From Sphingomonas sp. QA11 (GTDB taxonomy: Bacteria; Pseudomonadota; Alphaproteobacteria; Sphingomonadales; Sphingomonadaceae), in the NCBI RefSeq assembly GCF_028473665.1, contig NZ_CP098774.1, positions 4,583,501 to 4,647,500 on the forward strand: a DNA stretch of 64,000 nt, written 5' to 3'. The translations under genes and the position numbers were made by a program. The notes below the pieces were generated by a model. That model did not search any database, was not told the DNA's origin, and saw nothing but the letters and a program-made list of their open reading frames with translations. Positions 50,591 to 59,299 of this stretch are shown here, piece after piece. How positions within the stretch are numbered: the first letter of the stretch is position 1; the number at the start of each line of letters is the position of its first letter.

Positions 50591-51013
50591 TCAGGCGGCT
50601 GCCTCGCCGGCGCTTTCGGTGCTGCGCGCCCGGAAATCGAGGCTGAGCGAGTTCATGCAATAGCGCAGCCCGGTCGGCGGTGGCCCGTCGGGGAAGACAT
50701 GGCCGAGATGCCCATCGCAGCGCGCGCAGCGCGCCTCGGTCCGGGTCATGCCATGGCTGATATCGCTATGCTCGGTCACCCGCTCCGGCGCGATCGGCCG
50801 GGTGAAGCTGGGCCAGCCCGATCCCGATTCATATTTGTCGGCGCTGTCGAACAACGGGCTCGCGCAACCGCCGCAGCGATAGATACCATCGGCCTTGTTG
50901 TTGTTGTAGCGGCCGGAAAAGGCTGGCTCGGTGCCGGCCTCGCGCAGCACATGATATTGCTCGGGGCTGAGCCGCTTGCGCCACTCTGCTTCGGAGAGGG
51001 TGAACAGGTCCAT
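50591..51013 (-). CDS. msrB: Peptide-methionine (R)-S-oxide reductase
   Basis: The 140-residue protein reduces methionine-R-sulfoxide. It has the four zinc cysteines C47, C50, C96 and C99 (CGGC and CARC) and the catalytic C119 in RYCMNSLSL, plus ESGSGWPSF. No signal peptide, so cytoplasmic. It lies 5 bp after the flavoprotein gene, so it is likely the last gene of the type III PKS operon. Confidence 0.96.
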   Translation of the reverse strand: MDLFTLSEAEWRKRLSPEQYHVLREAGTEPAFSGRYNNNKADGIYRCGGCASPLFDSADKYESGSGWPSFTRPIAPERVTEHSDISHGMTRTEARCARCDGHLGHVFPDGPPPTGLRYCMNSLSLDFRARSTESAGEAAA

Positions 51014-51018
51014 GAGCG

Positions 51019-52149
51019 TCAGCTTTCCTGCGCCGTGGCGGGATGGTCAAGGTGCGAATGGTCGATGCGGGTCAGCCGCGCGACAACATCGATCAACAGC
51101 GGCAGGTTCCGCGCGACCGGCAACACCGCCCTGGCGATGGCGGGACGTTCGGCCGCCGCGCGAATCAGGCCGGCGATGTCGATCGGCCGCGCAAGATCGC
51201 GGGCGAGACGACGCTGGAAGGGAATCGCTGCTCCGGCCCCGCCCCGCACGCAGGCGCGGGCGGCACGCATGCCGCTGGCAATGGCGATGCCCATGCCTTC
51301 CCCCGCGAGCGAGGGAATCACGCCTGCCTGGTCGCCAAGGCGGAACAGGCCGCTGGTGGCCGCGCGCGCGCGCCAGCCATAAGGGACGTTGGCGACCGCA
51401 TCGATCGCCTCGCCGCCCCGGCGCCAGGCGAGGCGATCGCCCAGCCGGGGCGATTCGGCCGCAAGCGCATCGAGCAGGCGATCGGGGTCACCGGCTTCGG
51501 CCATGCGGGATCGATGCACCGCCATGCAGCAATTGGCGCTGCCGTCCTCCTGCAGGACGACGCCCATATAGCCGCGATCGAACAGGTGCAGCTCGATCGC
51601 GTGACCAAGCAGCCGGTCGAGCGCCGGCGCCGGCGCAAGGCGGATGCGCAGGCCGAGGGTCGGGTCGGCCCCGCGGGCCTCGGCCGGGCGCGCCAGGCCC
51701 CGAATGTCGTGCTTGCCGCTCGCCAGGAACAGCGCATCGGTTTCGATCGCACCGCCATCCTGCAGCTGGGCGGTGGTGCCGTCGATCGCCTTCACCGCGA
51801 CGCCGCGCTCGATCGCGGCGCCGGCGCGTTCCGCCCGGTCAAGCAGCAGCGAATCGAGCAGGCGGCGCGACACGCCCTGCGCGGGGCGCGGCAATACAGC
51901 CTCGGCCATCCGGTCGCCGGCGAACAGCCGGACATGAGTTACCCGTGCCGGTCCGAGGGAATCCGGCTCGATACCCAGGCTGCGCAGCGATTCGAGCGTG
52001 CGCCAGCTGAGGAAGCCGCCGCACAGCGAATCGCCGGTTTCCCGGGTGCGCTCGATCAACAGGTGCGGTGCCCCCGCGCTGGCGAGCAGGATCGCTGCGC
52101 TCGCCCCGGCCGGCCCGCCGCCGACGATCAGCGCAGGTGTTCGACGCAC
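51019..52149 (-). CDS. FAD-dependent oxidoreductase (UbiH / geranylgeranyl-reductase-like)
   Basis: The 376-residue flavoprotein has the FAD motif LIVGGGPAGASAAILLASAG at the start, a CGGFLSWRTLE segment, and the second motif FRLGDQAGVIPSLAGEGMGIAIASG near residue 275. The family includes geranylgeranyl reductases and ring hydroxylases. It overlaps the methyltransferase gene by 22 bp. Context (next to a type III PKS and methyltransferase) suggests it hydroxylates an aromatic polyketide, as SrsC does in Streptomyces. Confidence 0.88.
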   Translation of the reverse strand: MRRTPALIVGGGPAGASAAILLASAGAPHLLIERTRETGDSLCGGFLSWRTLESLRSLGIEPDSLGPARVTHVRLFAGDRMAEAVLPRPAQGVSRRLLDSLLLDRAERAGAAIERGVAVKAIDGTTAQLQDGGAIETDALFLASGKHDIRGLARPAEARGADPTLGLRIRLAPAPALDRLLGHAIELHLFDRGYMGVVLQEDGSANCCMAVHRSRMAEAGDPDRLLDALAAESPRLGDRLAWRRGGEAIDAVANVPYGWRARAATSGLFRLGDQAGVIPSLAGEGMGIAIASGMRAARACVRGGAGAAIPFQRRLARDLARPIDIAGLIRAAAERPAIARAVLPVARNLPLLIDVVARLTRIDHSHLDHPATAQES

Positions 52150-52814
52150 AGCCGGAAGGGGAAGGCACGATAAACATGGGCCTCAATGCCAGCCTCCGCC
52201 AGGATCTCCGGCCATTCCGAAGGCCGATAGGAGCGGGCGATCGACAAAGTGCCGTCGAGTCGAACGATCCGGTGCCAGCCCGCGACCCGGGCGAGGATCG
52301 GGAAGCCCCAATGGGCGAAGCCATGGCGATGTAGGTCGTTGATCAGCCAGCCGCATCGCGACTCGAGCTCCATGAAGCGGAGGAAGGCGATGAGCTGCCC
52401 ATGAGTCATATGGTGCGCGACGAGGCTCGAGATGACGAAATCCCACTCGCCGCCGGCGAAATCGGCATAGTCGCCGGTGATATAACGAATACCCATATAG
52501 GCCGGCGTATGGGCGGTGGCGGCAAGCTCGCTGCGCGGGTTCAGGTCGACGCCGATAAGGTCGGCGGCGATCCCTCGCTTCTTCGCCCAGCGCGCGATCC
52601 TCCGCAGCATGTCGCCATCGCCGAAGCCGACATCGAGCAGGCGGAAAGGACGGTCGTCCCGCACGCCCCGCGCGAGGAAATCGAGCGTCGGGCGCGCCGC
52701 CATCGTCACGACATTCACTTTGGCGAGATCGCCCACGACCTCGGCATAGGTCGCGGCATCGAGATCCTCGGCGTCCATCAATTCATCGGCGATGGCGCGG
52801 GTGGCGAGGCTCAC
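52128..52814 (-). CDS. Class I SAM-dependent methyltransferase of the type III PKS operon
   Basis: The 228-residue protein has SAM motif I LLDVGFGDGDMLRRIA and IGVDLNPRSELAA, with VISSLVAHHMTHGQLIAFLRFM in the region after motif II, which lacks the usual lipid-type signature. The early residues ADELMDAEDLDAATYAEVVGDLAKVN are typical of methyltransferases next to type III PKS genes. It would methylate the polyketide ring; substrate is inferred. ATG overlaps the PKS stop by 4 bp. Confidence 0.88.
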   Translation of the reverse strand: MSLATRAIADELMDAEDLDAATYAEVVGDLAKVNVVTMAARPTLDFLARGVRDDRPFRLLDVGFGDGDMLRRIARWAKKRGIAADLIGVDLNPRSELAATAHTPAYMGIRYITGDYADFAGGEWDFVISSLVAHHMTHGQLIAFLRFMELESRCGWLINDLHRHGFAHWGFPILARVAGWHRIVRLDGTLSIARSYRPSEWPEILAEAGIEAHVYRAFPFRLCVEHLR

Positions 52815-53887
52815 CCCGCGCTCCTGAAGCCGAACCCTTCGGCCGCGAGTCCGGGACCGAAAGCCAGGGCGACGCCGTCTCTGACCGGCGGCCCCGCGAG
52901 CAGCCGTGCCAGGACGAACATCAGCGTCGCGGATGACATGTTGCCATTGTCGGCCAGTACCCGGCGAGAGGCGGCCAGCGCTTCGGGCGCGAGATGCAGG
53001 CTGTGCTCGACCGCGTCGAGGATCGACCGGCCGCCGGCATGGACCGCCCAGCCGTCGATCTCGTCCGGGGCGCGGCCGCCGGTCGCGGCCGATGCGAAAT
53101 GGGGATCGGCCAGGCCGGCGGCGATCCGCCCCGGCACTTCCCCGGATAGGTGCATGGCGAAGCCGCTGTCGGTGACGTCCCAGCGAATCAGTTTCTCCGA
53201 ATCGGGCAGGGTGGTCGCGAAGGGCTGGCCGATCGCGAAGCCGCCCGAATCGGCGGTCACCATCGCCGCCGCGGCGCCATCACCGAATTGCAGCATCGCC
53301 AGCAGCGGTTCGACCTCGTTCACGGCCTGCAGATGGAGCGTCGACAGCTCGACGCAGAGCACGAGCACCCGGGCCTCCGGATCGGACCGCACGATATGGC
53401 GCGCCGTGCGGAGCGCCGCGACCGCCGCGTAGCAGCCCATGAAGCCGATCAGCAGCCGTTCGGTCGATGGCGGCAGGCCGATCTGCCGGGCAATGATCTG
53501 GTCGACGCCCGGCGCGACGAATCCGGTGCAGCTCGCCACGACGAAATGGGTGATATTGTCGATCGGAACCTGCGCGGCGAGCGCCTTGATCGCGGCAATG
53601 CCGAGCTTCGGGGCTTCCTTGGCATAGAGCTGCATGCGCGTGGCGGTGCCTGGCAGGTGCGGCTTGGCGTAGAAACCCTCAGCGGAGACGGGCGATCCGC
53701 CGCCGCTGGTGCGCCTGAGCACCGACCAGCGATGCTCGATGCCGGAACGTCCCGCCATGCGCGCGAACAGCTTCGCGGCGCGGTCGTCCTCGATCCGGCC
53801 CTGCGCCCAGTCGATAAAGGCGTGATGGATATCGTGATCGGGAACGGCGGTGCCGATCGCATTCAGATAGGCGGCTACTTCGGGCAA
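52811..53887 (-). CDS. Type III polyketide synthase
   Basis: The 358-residue chalcone-synthase-like enzyme keeps the catalytic triad Cys120 (VASCTGFVAPG), His283 (WAVHAGGRSIL) and Asn316 (DNGNMSSAT). It also has the GFMGCYAAVAALR segment and FGDGAAAAMV. It condenses malonyl-CoA units on an acyl starter to form resorcinols, pyrones or related aromatic compounds. The long-chain starter preference cannot be read. It is first in the operon PKS-methyltransferase-flavoprotein-msrB. The translation frame before the ATG shows no likely longer start. Confidence 0.93.
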   Translation of the reverse strand: MPEVAAYLNAIGTAVPDHDIHHAFIDWAQGRIEDDRAAKLFARMAGRSGIEHRWSVLRRTSGGGSPVSAEGFYAKPHLPGTATRMQLYAKEAPKLGIAAIKALAAQVPIDNITHFVVASCTGFVAPGVDQIIARQIGLPPSTERLLIGFMGCYAAVAALRTARHIVRSDPEARVLVLCVELSTLHLQAVNEVEPLLAMLQFGDGAAAAMVTADSGGFAIGQPFATTLPDSEKLIRWDVTDSGFAMHLSGEVPGRIAAGLADPHFASAATGGRAPDEIDGWAVHAGGRSILDAVEHSLHLAPEALAASRRVLADNGNMSSATLMFVLARLLAGPPVRDGVALAFGPGLAAEGFGFRSAG

Positions 53888-54032
53888 AGGCAGCTTTCGG
53901 GGCAGCTTTCAGTCTGATCCGGCGGATGCCGATCAGTTGCAGAACGCCACTGTAGCGCGGACGATCCCCGCTTGCCAAAGCTTTGCTTCCGCGGCCGCCC
54001 GAAGGCGTGTCCTGATCCGGAAGAAGAAAAAG

Positions 54033-54119
54033 TGGTGCGGCCGAGAAGACTCGAACTTCCACGGGCTTTCGCCCACAACGACCTCAACGTTGCGCGTCTA
54101 CCAGTTCCGCCACGGCCGC
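54033..54119 (-). tRNA. tRNA-Leu (anticodon GAG)
   Basis: The minus strand folds as an 87-nt class II tRNA with encoded CCA (54033-54035). The acceptor GCGGCCG pairs with CGGCCGC; the D-arm has GGCGGAACTGGTAGACGC; the anticodon arm CAACG-TTGAGGT-CGTTG carries GAG at 54083-54085; a long variable arm and the T-arm AGTTCGAGTCT follow. A T-rich stretch (CTTTTTCTTCTT) follows the 3' end. Confidence 0.97.
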
Positions 54120-54234
54120 ACGTGAAACACCACCGGATAAGCCCCGGCAGCTGGTAGGCGAGCGCCCCTAGCAAGGCATTGCGACATTGGCAACTGCTCT
54201 ATCCGCGCCGTCGATCCATCGTTAGCAGGGCGGC

Positions 54235-55623
54235 ATGCCCGTTGCCTCCCCCTCCTATCCGATCGGTGACGAGACCAGGCGCATCCTCGGGCTGGCCTGG
54301 CCGGTAATGCTGACCAGCCTCAACTGGACGATCCTGCACGTCACCGACGTGGTCGTGGTCGGGCTTGCCGGTACCGAGGAAGTCGCTGCGCTGGGGGCCA
54401 GCCGGTCGCTGACCTTCGTCGCGATCGTCGCAGGGCTCGCCGCGCTGTCGGGCGTGCTCGTCCATACCTCGCGTGCCGATGGCGCGGGCGACCTGAAGCG
54501 TACCGGTGCCGTGCTGCGGGAGGGGCTTGCCCTCGCGCTTGTCCTCGGCAGCGTGGCCGCGTTGGTGTTGCTGTTCTTCGCCGCGCCGATGCTTGCCGGC
54601 ATGGGCGTCGCCGACGAGCTTGTCCTGCGCGCGTCGCGCGTCGTGCAGGTGATGGCGATCTGCTTTCCGTTCCAGCTCGTCATCGTCGCGGCGAGCTTCT
54701 TTCTTGAAGGGGTCAGCCGCCCGCGCCGGGTAGCGACGGTCAATCTCGCGATCCTGCCGCTCAATGCGGTGCTCGCCTGGGCGCTGTCGGGCGGCCATCT
54801 CGGGATGCCGGCGCTCGGCGCCGTCGGCGCGGCGACCGCGACGGCGATTGCCTCGGCGCTGGGTGCCGCAGGCATGATCGGCGCCGCATGGACCCTGCCG
54901 CGCGCCGCGCTGCGCGGAGTGCACGATCTGTCGCGCGCCACCTGGCGAAGCGTCCCAGCGGGCGCGGTGCGGCTCGCTGCGTTCGGCATGGTGCCGGCGA
55001 TCGCCTCGGGGCTCGAACTTGCCGGCTTCTCGATCCTGATCGCGCTTTCCACCCGGCTGGGCGACGCCGCGACGCATGCCTTCCAGATCGTCTTCTCCAT
55101 CCACAATGTCACCTTTTCCATCGCGCTGGGAATGGGATCGGCGGCCGGCGTGCGAGTCGGCAATGCGGTTGGGGAAGGTATGCCGCAACGCGCCTTTCCC
55201 CGAACGATGATCGCCGTGTCGGTCGCGGCGATCCTCACCGGACTATTGGCGCTGCTGCTGGTGGTCGGGCGCGGCGGCATCGTTGCCCTGTTCCCTGCCA
55301 CGGCAGAGGTTCATATGCTCGCGCTGGCGATGGTGCCGCTATGGGCGCCGTTCATCCTGTTCGACGGGGCGCAGGTGGTGTTCGTCTATGCGCTGCGCTC
55401 GCTCGGCGACCAGGTGGTGGCCGGGGGCAACAGCATCATCGCCTTCTTCCTGGTGACGGGCGGGGCTGGCTGGTGGCTGGTCCATATCGGCGCCGGGCTG
55501 ACCGGGCTGGTGTACGCCTCCGGCATCGGCATGGTCGCGGCGACGCTGCTGCACGGCAGCCGTTTCGCGCTGATCAGTTGGAGGATTCGCCGGAAAAGCT
55601 CAGCACCAGCTGTTTCGAATTGA
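54235..55623 (+). CDS. MATE family efflux transporter
   Basis: The 462-residue membrane protein has about twelve hydrophobic helices in two repeats. MATE patterns include GLAWPVMLTSLNWTILHVTDVVVVGLAGTEEVAALGASRS near the start and the second-repeat RLGDAATHAFQIVFSIHNVTFSIALGMGSAAGVRVGNAVGEGM. It would export cationic compounds with Na+ or H+. The C-terminal 50 bp overlap the convergent zinc-ribbon gene. Confidence 0.92.
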   Translation: MPVASPSYPIGDETRRILGLAWPVMLTSLNWTILHVTDVVVVGLAGTEEVAALGASRSLTFVAIVAGLAALSGVLVHTSRADGAGDLKRTGAVLREGLALALVLGSVAALVLLFFAAPMLAGMGVADELVLRASRVVQVMAICFPFQLVIVAASFFLEGVSRPRRVATVNLAILPLNAVLAWALSGGHLGMPALGAVGAATATAIASALGAAGMIGAAWTLPRAALRGVHDLSRATWRSVPAGAVRLAAFGMVPAIASGLELAGFSILIALSTRLGDAATHAFQIVFSIHNVTFSIALGMGSAAGVRVGNAVGEGMPQRAFPRTMIAVSVAAILTGLLALLLVVGRGGIVALFPATAEVHMLALAMVPLWAPFILFDGAQVVFVYALRSLGDQVVAGGNSIIAFFLVTGGAGWWLVHIGAGLTGLVYASGIGMVAATLLHGSRFALISWRIRRKSSAPAVSN

Positions 55624-56305
55624 CCGGCACGTCGAGCTTCGCGCTGTTGAACTCGACCGATCCGCGCGGCGGCAGCGCCATCGTTTCGGGGCGGATCGTC
55701 CAGCTATAGACCAGCCGGTTCTGCGCATCCTTCAGCTCGACCCGGATGTCCGGGACCTGCTGGCGCTGGTCGGTCGGGTTCACCACCTTGCCGCTGATCG
55801 CGAACATCTCGCTGCCATTGGCCAGGTCGCGGCGATCGATCGGGTTGTTGACGATCTTGAGCGGCGTCGCTGGCGCGCCGATCGGCAGGCCGAATTGCTG
55901 GGCCAGGCCGGGTGCGCCCGAATAGAGGATGGCCGCGGCGCCCACCAGCATGGCGAATCCGGCGGCGAAGGCGGCCATCGTCCAGCGCCGCGCCGGGTTG
56001 CGGCGCGGGCGGAAGGGCGGCTGGTGCGCGAAGGCGTCATAGTCGGGCGCGGTGCCAGGCGGCGCGATCTCGACGTCGGGCGCCGTTACGGGTGGCGGTG
56101 CTGGCGGAGCTGCTGTGGAGGCGGGGGCCGGAGCCGAACGGGGAGCGGGGGCGACGGCTTCGGCCTGGGCCACCAGATCGAGCACCTGGCCCGGCTGGAA
56201 CCAGCTATGCTTGCAGCTCGCGCATCGCACGGTCCGTCCTTCGGACCCGATTGCCGAATCGGGTACGAGGTATCGAGTCCGGCATTGAGTGCATTCAAGG
56301 ATCAT
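55574..56305 (-). CDS. MJ0042 zinc-ribbon domain protein (ftsE neighbour)
   Basis: The 243-residue protein starts MILECTQCRTRYLVPDSAIG...RCASCKHSWFQP, an MJ0042-type zinc ribbon with four cysteines. A long proline/alanine-rich linker follows, then a transmembrane helix (MAAFAAGFAMLVGAAAILY at about 115-135) and a periplasmic DUF3426-like domain (GSEMFAISGKVVNPTDQRQQVPDIRVELKDAQNRLVYSW). ATG at 56305 chosen because the ribbon begins there. It is divergent from ftsE. Its role is unknown. Confidence 0.88.
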   Translation of the reverse strand: MILECTQCRTRYLVPDSAIGSEGRTVRCASCKHSWFQPGQVLDLVAQAEAVAPAPRSAPAPASTAAPPAPPPVTAPDVEIAPPGTAPDYDAFAHQPPFRPRRNPARRWTMAAFAAGFAMLVGAAAILYSGAPGLAQQFGLPIGAPATPLKIVNNPIDRRDLANGSEMFAISGKVVNPTDQRQQVPDIRVELKDAQNRLVYSWTIRPETMALPPRGSVEFNSAKLDVPVNSKQLVLSFSGESSN

Positions 56306-56480
56306 CTTGCGCCGCTTCCGGCGTCGCGGGTCGCGCCACGCCTGTCCCGAATCTAAGCACGTGCCGACCGCTCGTGGCAAGTCTTTCGGGTCGAAGGGCT
56401 TACGCGCGCGCTTGTGGCGCGCGCCCCGAACGTGCGATGGCGGGGCGGGGCATCAGTGAGAAGCGAGCGTTGCGCCGGTA

Positions 56481-57191
56481 ATGGCGAATATCGTCCAGTT
56501 CGAGAATGTGGGGCTGCGCTACGGCACGGGTCAGGAGACTCTGTCCGACGTCAGCTTCACGCTGTCGACCGGCTCCTTCTATTTCCTCACCGGTGCCAGC
56601 GGTGCGGGCAAGACGTCCCTGTTGAAGCTGCTCTATCTCTCGCAACGCCCCACGCGCGGCATGATCCGCCTGTTCGGCGAGGATGCAGTGACGCTGCCGC
56701 GCAAGCGGCTGCCCGGTTTTCGCCGCCGGATCGGGGTGGTGTTCCAGGATTTCCGCCTCGTCCCGCACCTTTCGGCCTATGACAATATCGCGCTGCCCCT
56801 GCGCGTCTCCGGCGTTTCCGAAAGCGATGTCGAGGCGCCGGTGCGCGAGATGCTCGCCTGGGTCGGCCTGTCCGACCGGGTCGAGGCCAAGCCGCCGACG
56901 CTCTCGGGCGGGGAGCAGCAGCGCGTCGCGATTGCCCGCGCGGTGATCAGCCGGCCCGAGATCCTGGTGGCGGACGAGCCGACCGGCAACGTCGATCCCG
57001 ACATGGCGGAACGGCTGCTCCATCTGTTCGATTCGCTCAACCGCCTTGGTACCACCGTCGTCGTCGCGACTCATGATTTCCACCTGCTCGGCCGAATCCC
57101 GAATGCGCATATGATGCGGCTCGACAAGGGGCGGCTGCTCGATCCCACCGGGTCGTTGCGCTTTCCGCCTCCCCAGGCGGATTCCGAATGA
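56481..57191 (+). CDS. ftsE: Cell division ATP-binding protein FtsE
   Basis: The 236-residue ABC ATPase has Walker A LTGASGAGKTSLLKLL near residue 36, signature LSGGEQQRVAIARAVIS, and Walker B PEILVADEPTGNVDPD. With FtsX it controls septal peptidoglycan hydrolysis. It overlaps ftsX by 4 bp. Confidence 0.96.
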   Translation: MANIVQFENVGLRYGTGQETLSDVSFTLSTGSFYFLTGASGAGKTSLLKLLYLSQRPTRGMIRLFGEDAVTLPRKRLPGFRRRIGVVFQDFRLVPHLSAYDNIALPLRVSGVSESDVEAPVREMLAWVGLSDRVEAKPPTLSGGEQQRVAIARAVISRPEILVADEPTGNVDPDMAERLLHLFDSLNRLGTTVVVATHDFHLLGRIPNAHMMRLDKGRLLDPTGSLRFPPPQADSE

Positions 57192-58081
57192 GCGTCCGGC
57201 TGATCGCGTCAGCGGCCGATCGCCGCCTGCTCGACGAGAGTCGCGGCACGCGCGCGATGATGTGGATCATGGCGATCATGCTGTTCCTGACAGTGCTGGC
57301 GGCCGCGCTTGGGCTCGGCACGCTGAGCGCCGCGACCCTGCTCGACCGGCAGCTCGCCGGGAGGCTGACGGTCCAGATCGTCGAGCCGGCCGATCGCGCG
57401 CGGGCGGACCAGACGGCAAAGGCGCTGGCGGTGCTGCGCGGCCTGCCCGAGGTGTCGCGCGCCGTCGAGGTGAACCGTGCTGAACTCGTCAAGCTGCTCG
57501 GCCCCTGGCTCGGCCCGGACGGCGCCGATCCCGATCTGCCCGTACCCGCGATGATCGACGTCGACCTGGGCATTGCCAGCGCGGCCGCCGTGGCGCGGGT
57601 GACTCAGGCGGTGCAGGCGGTCGCGCCCGCGGCACGGGTCGACCGGCACGAAAGCTGGATGTCGCCGGTCAGCAATTTCATGAACATGGTCACCTGGCTC
57701 GCGGCCGGGCTGGTCGTGCTGATGGCGGCGGCTACCAGCGCCGTCGTCATTCTTGCCGCGCGGGCCGGGCTCGAGACGCACCGCGACACGATCGAGGTGC
57801 TGCACATGCTTGGATCGACCGATCTCCAGGTCGCACGGCTGTTCCAGCGGCGAATCGCGCTCGATACCCTGTTCGGCGGCGCGCTCGGCACGGTGGTCGC
57901 GGCCGGCATGGTGGTTCTGGTCGGCCTGCAACTTGCGACGCTCGGTTCCGACCTGCTCGGCGGGTTGCAGCTGTCGACGCGCGACTGGCTCCTGCTCGCG
58001 ATGCTGCCGATCGGCTTCGCCCTGCTCGCGACCTATGCCGCGCGGCTCGCGGTGCTCGGCGCGCTGAGGCGCATCCTGTGA
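57188..58081 (+). CDS. ftsX: Cell division protein FtsX
   Basis: The 297-residue membrane protein has a first helix near residues 25-50 (MMWIMAIMLFLTVLAAALGLGTLSA), a periplasmic loop (residues of about 55-155) and three more helices (NMVTWLAAGLVVLMAAATSAVVIL, TLFGGALGTVVAAGMVVLVGLQLATL and LLLAMLPIGFALLATYAARLAVL). The HMLGSTDLQVARLFQ segment is an FtsX family mark. Overlaps ftsE and the ydcF-like gene by 4 bp each. Confidence 0.93.
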   Translation: MSVRLIASAADRRLLDESRGTRAMMWIMAIMLFLTVLAAALGLGTLSAATLLDRQLAGRLTVQIVEPADRARADQTAKALAVLRGLPEVSRAVEVNRAELVKLLGPWLGPDGADPDLPVPAMIDVDLGIASAAAVARVTQAVQAVAPAARVDRHESWMSPVSNFMNMVTWLAAGLVVLMAAATSAVVILAARAGLETHRDTIEVLHMLGSTDLQVARLFQRRIALDTLFGGALGTVVAAGMVVLVGLQLATLGSDLLGGLQLSTRDWLLLAMLPIGFALLATYAARLAVLGALRRIL

Positions 58082-58614
58082 TCCTGCGAATCCTCGGCGG
58101 TGCCGTGCTGCTCTGGGCGCTTGGTTTCGTGCTGTTCCTGCTCGCCATGCCCGGGCCGCTCGACAATGCGAAGACCGACGCGATCGTGGTGCCGACGGGC
58201 GGGGCCGGGCGGATCGACCGGGGCATCGCGCTGCTCAAGGCGCACGCGGCGAAGCGCATGCTGGTAACCGGAGTCGCGCCCGAGGTGAGGCCGGTCGAGC
58301 TGGCGCATGAATATCGCGAGGCGCCTTCGCTGTTCGCCTGCTGCATCGATCTTGGCCGGGAGGCGGTCGATACGCGCTCAAATGCCGAGGAGACGGCCGA
58401 CTGGGTGAAGCAGCACGGCTATAAATCGGTTCGGCTCGTCACCTCGGACTGGCATCTGGCCCGCGCCCGGATGGAACTCACCAACGCGCTCGACAGCGAT
58501 GTCCAGGTGCTTGACGACGGCGTGCCGAGCAGCCCGCGCTTCAGCCTGCTGGTCGCCGAGTACAACAAGCTGCTGCTCCGCCGCGTCGTGCTCTGGATGG
58601 GGATCGGCGTATGA
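58078..58614 (+). CDS. YdcF/SanA-like DUF218 protein
   Basis: The 178-residue protein has an N-terminal helix (ILGGAVLLWALGFVLFLLAM), then TDAIVVPTGGAGRIDRGIALLKAHAAKRMLVTGVAPEVRP and the later NAEETADWVKQHGYKSVRLVTSDWHLARARMEL, the DUF218 pattern. E. coli YdcF binds SAM; SanA/ElyC affect envelope integrity; the role here is inferred. Overlaps ftsX and plsC by 4 bp. Confidence 0.9.
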   Translation: MILRILGGAVLLWALGFVLFLLAMPGPLDNAKTDAIVVPTGGAGRIDRGIALLKAHAAKRMLVTGVAPEVRPVELAHEYREAPSLFACCIDLGREAVDTRSNAEETADWVKQHGYKSVRLVTSDWHLARARMELTNALDSDVQVLDDGVPSSPRFSLLVAEYNKLLLRRVVLWMGIGV

Positions 58615-59297
58615 CCTGGCTGAGGACGATCCTGTTCATGATCGTGTTCTACGGAATCTCGATCCCGATCGTGCTGCTGACGCCGGTGACGGCGTTGTTC
58701 GGCAGGAACGCGCTGATCGTCCACACCCATATCTGGACGAAATTCCATGGCTGGGCGACCGAGGCCATTCTCGGCATCCATCGCCGGGTCGAGGGAAATC
58801 TGTTCGCCGATGGTCCGGTCATCTACGCGGCCAAGCACCAGGCGATGTACGAGACGCTTGAGCTCGGGCGGCTGCTCCGCACCCCGGCGATCGTAATGAA
58901 GCAGGAACTAGCCTCGATTCCGGTATGGGGCTGGGCGGCACGACGCTATGGCGTCATCGTCGTCGACCGCGAGGCTTCGGCCGCCGCGCTCCGGCGCATG
59001 GTACGCGAGGCGCAGGCTGAGCTTGCGCTGGGGCGGTCGATCCTGATCTTTCCGGAGGGCACGCGGGTGCCCCCGGGTGAGCAGCCCCCGCTTCGCGCGG
59101 GTTTCGCCGGCCTGTATCAGATGTTGAAAATCCCGGTGATCCCCGTCGCGATCGACAGCGGCAAGGTCTGGCCCAAGCACGGCCCCAAGCTGCCGGGTGT
59201 CGTGACTTTCCGCTTCGGCGAGCCGATCCCGCCGGGCCTGCCCCGAGCCGAGGCCGAACGCCGGGTCCATGCGGCGATCAACGCGCTGGATAGCTGA
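58611..59297 (+). CDS. plsC: 1-acyl-sn-glycerol-3-phosphate acyltransferase
   Basis: The 228-residue membrane enzyme acylates lysophosphatidate to phosphatidate. A hydrophobic N-terminus is followed by the AAKHQAMYETLEL motif (KHQ replacing the usual NHxS/H type, with E for D), GVIVVDREA, and FPEGTRVPPGE. The acyltransferase family call is safe; the typical HX4D motif reads as KHQAMYET, so H and E keep the spacing (His then E). Last gene of the ftsEX unit, convergent with tyrA. Confidence 0.9.
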   Translation: MTWLRTILFMIVFYGISIPIVLLTPVTALFGRNALIVHTHIWTKFHGWATEAILGIHRRVEGNLFADGPVIYAAKHQAMYETLELGRLLRTPAIVMKQELASIPVWGWAARRYGVIVVDREASAAALRRMVREAQAELALGRSILIFPEGTRVPPGEQPPLRAGFAGLYQMLKIPVIPVAIDSGKVWPKHGPKLPGVVTFRFGEPIPPGLPRAEAERRVHAAINALDS

Positions 59298-59299
59298 GA

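Noticed and set aside
54111..54131. CACGTGAAACA next to tRNA-Leu as a third parS
   Set aside because: Only the right half matches; the left half GGCCG does not pair as TGTTC, and the sequence is part of the tRNA acceptor.
54033..54234. Integrative element at tRNA-Leu
   Set aside because: No integrase gene or duplicated tRNA end nearby; genes on both sides look native.
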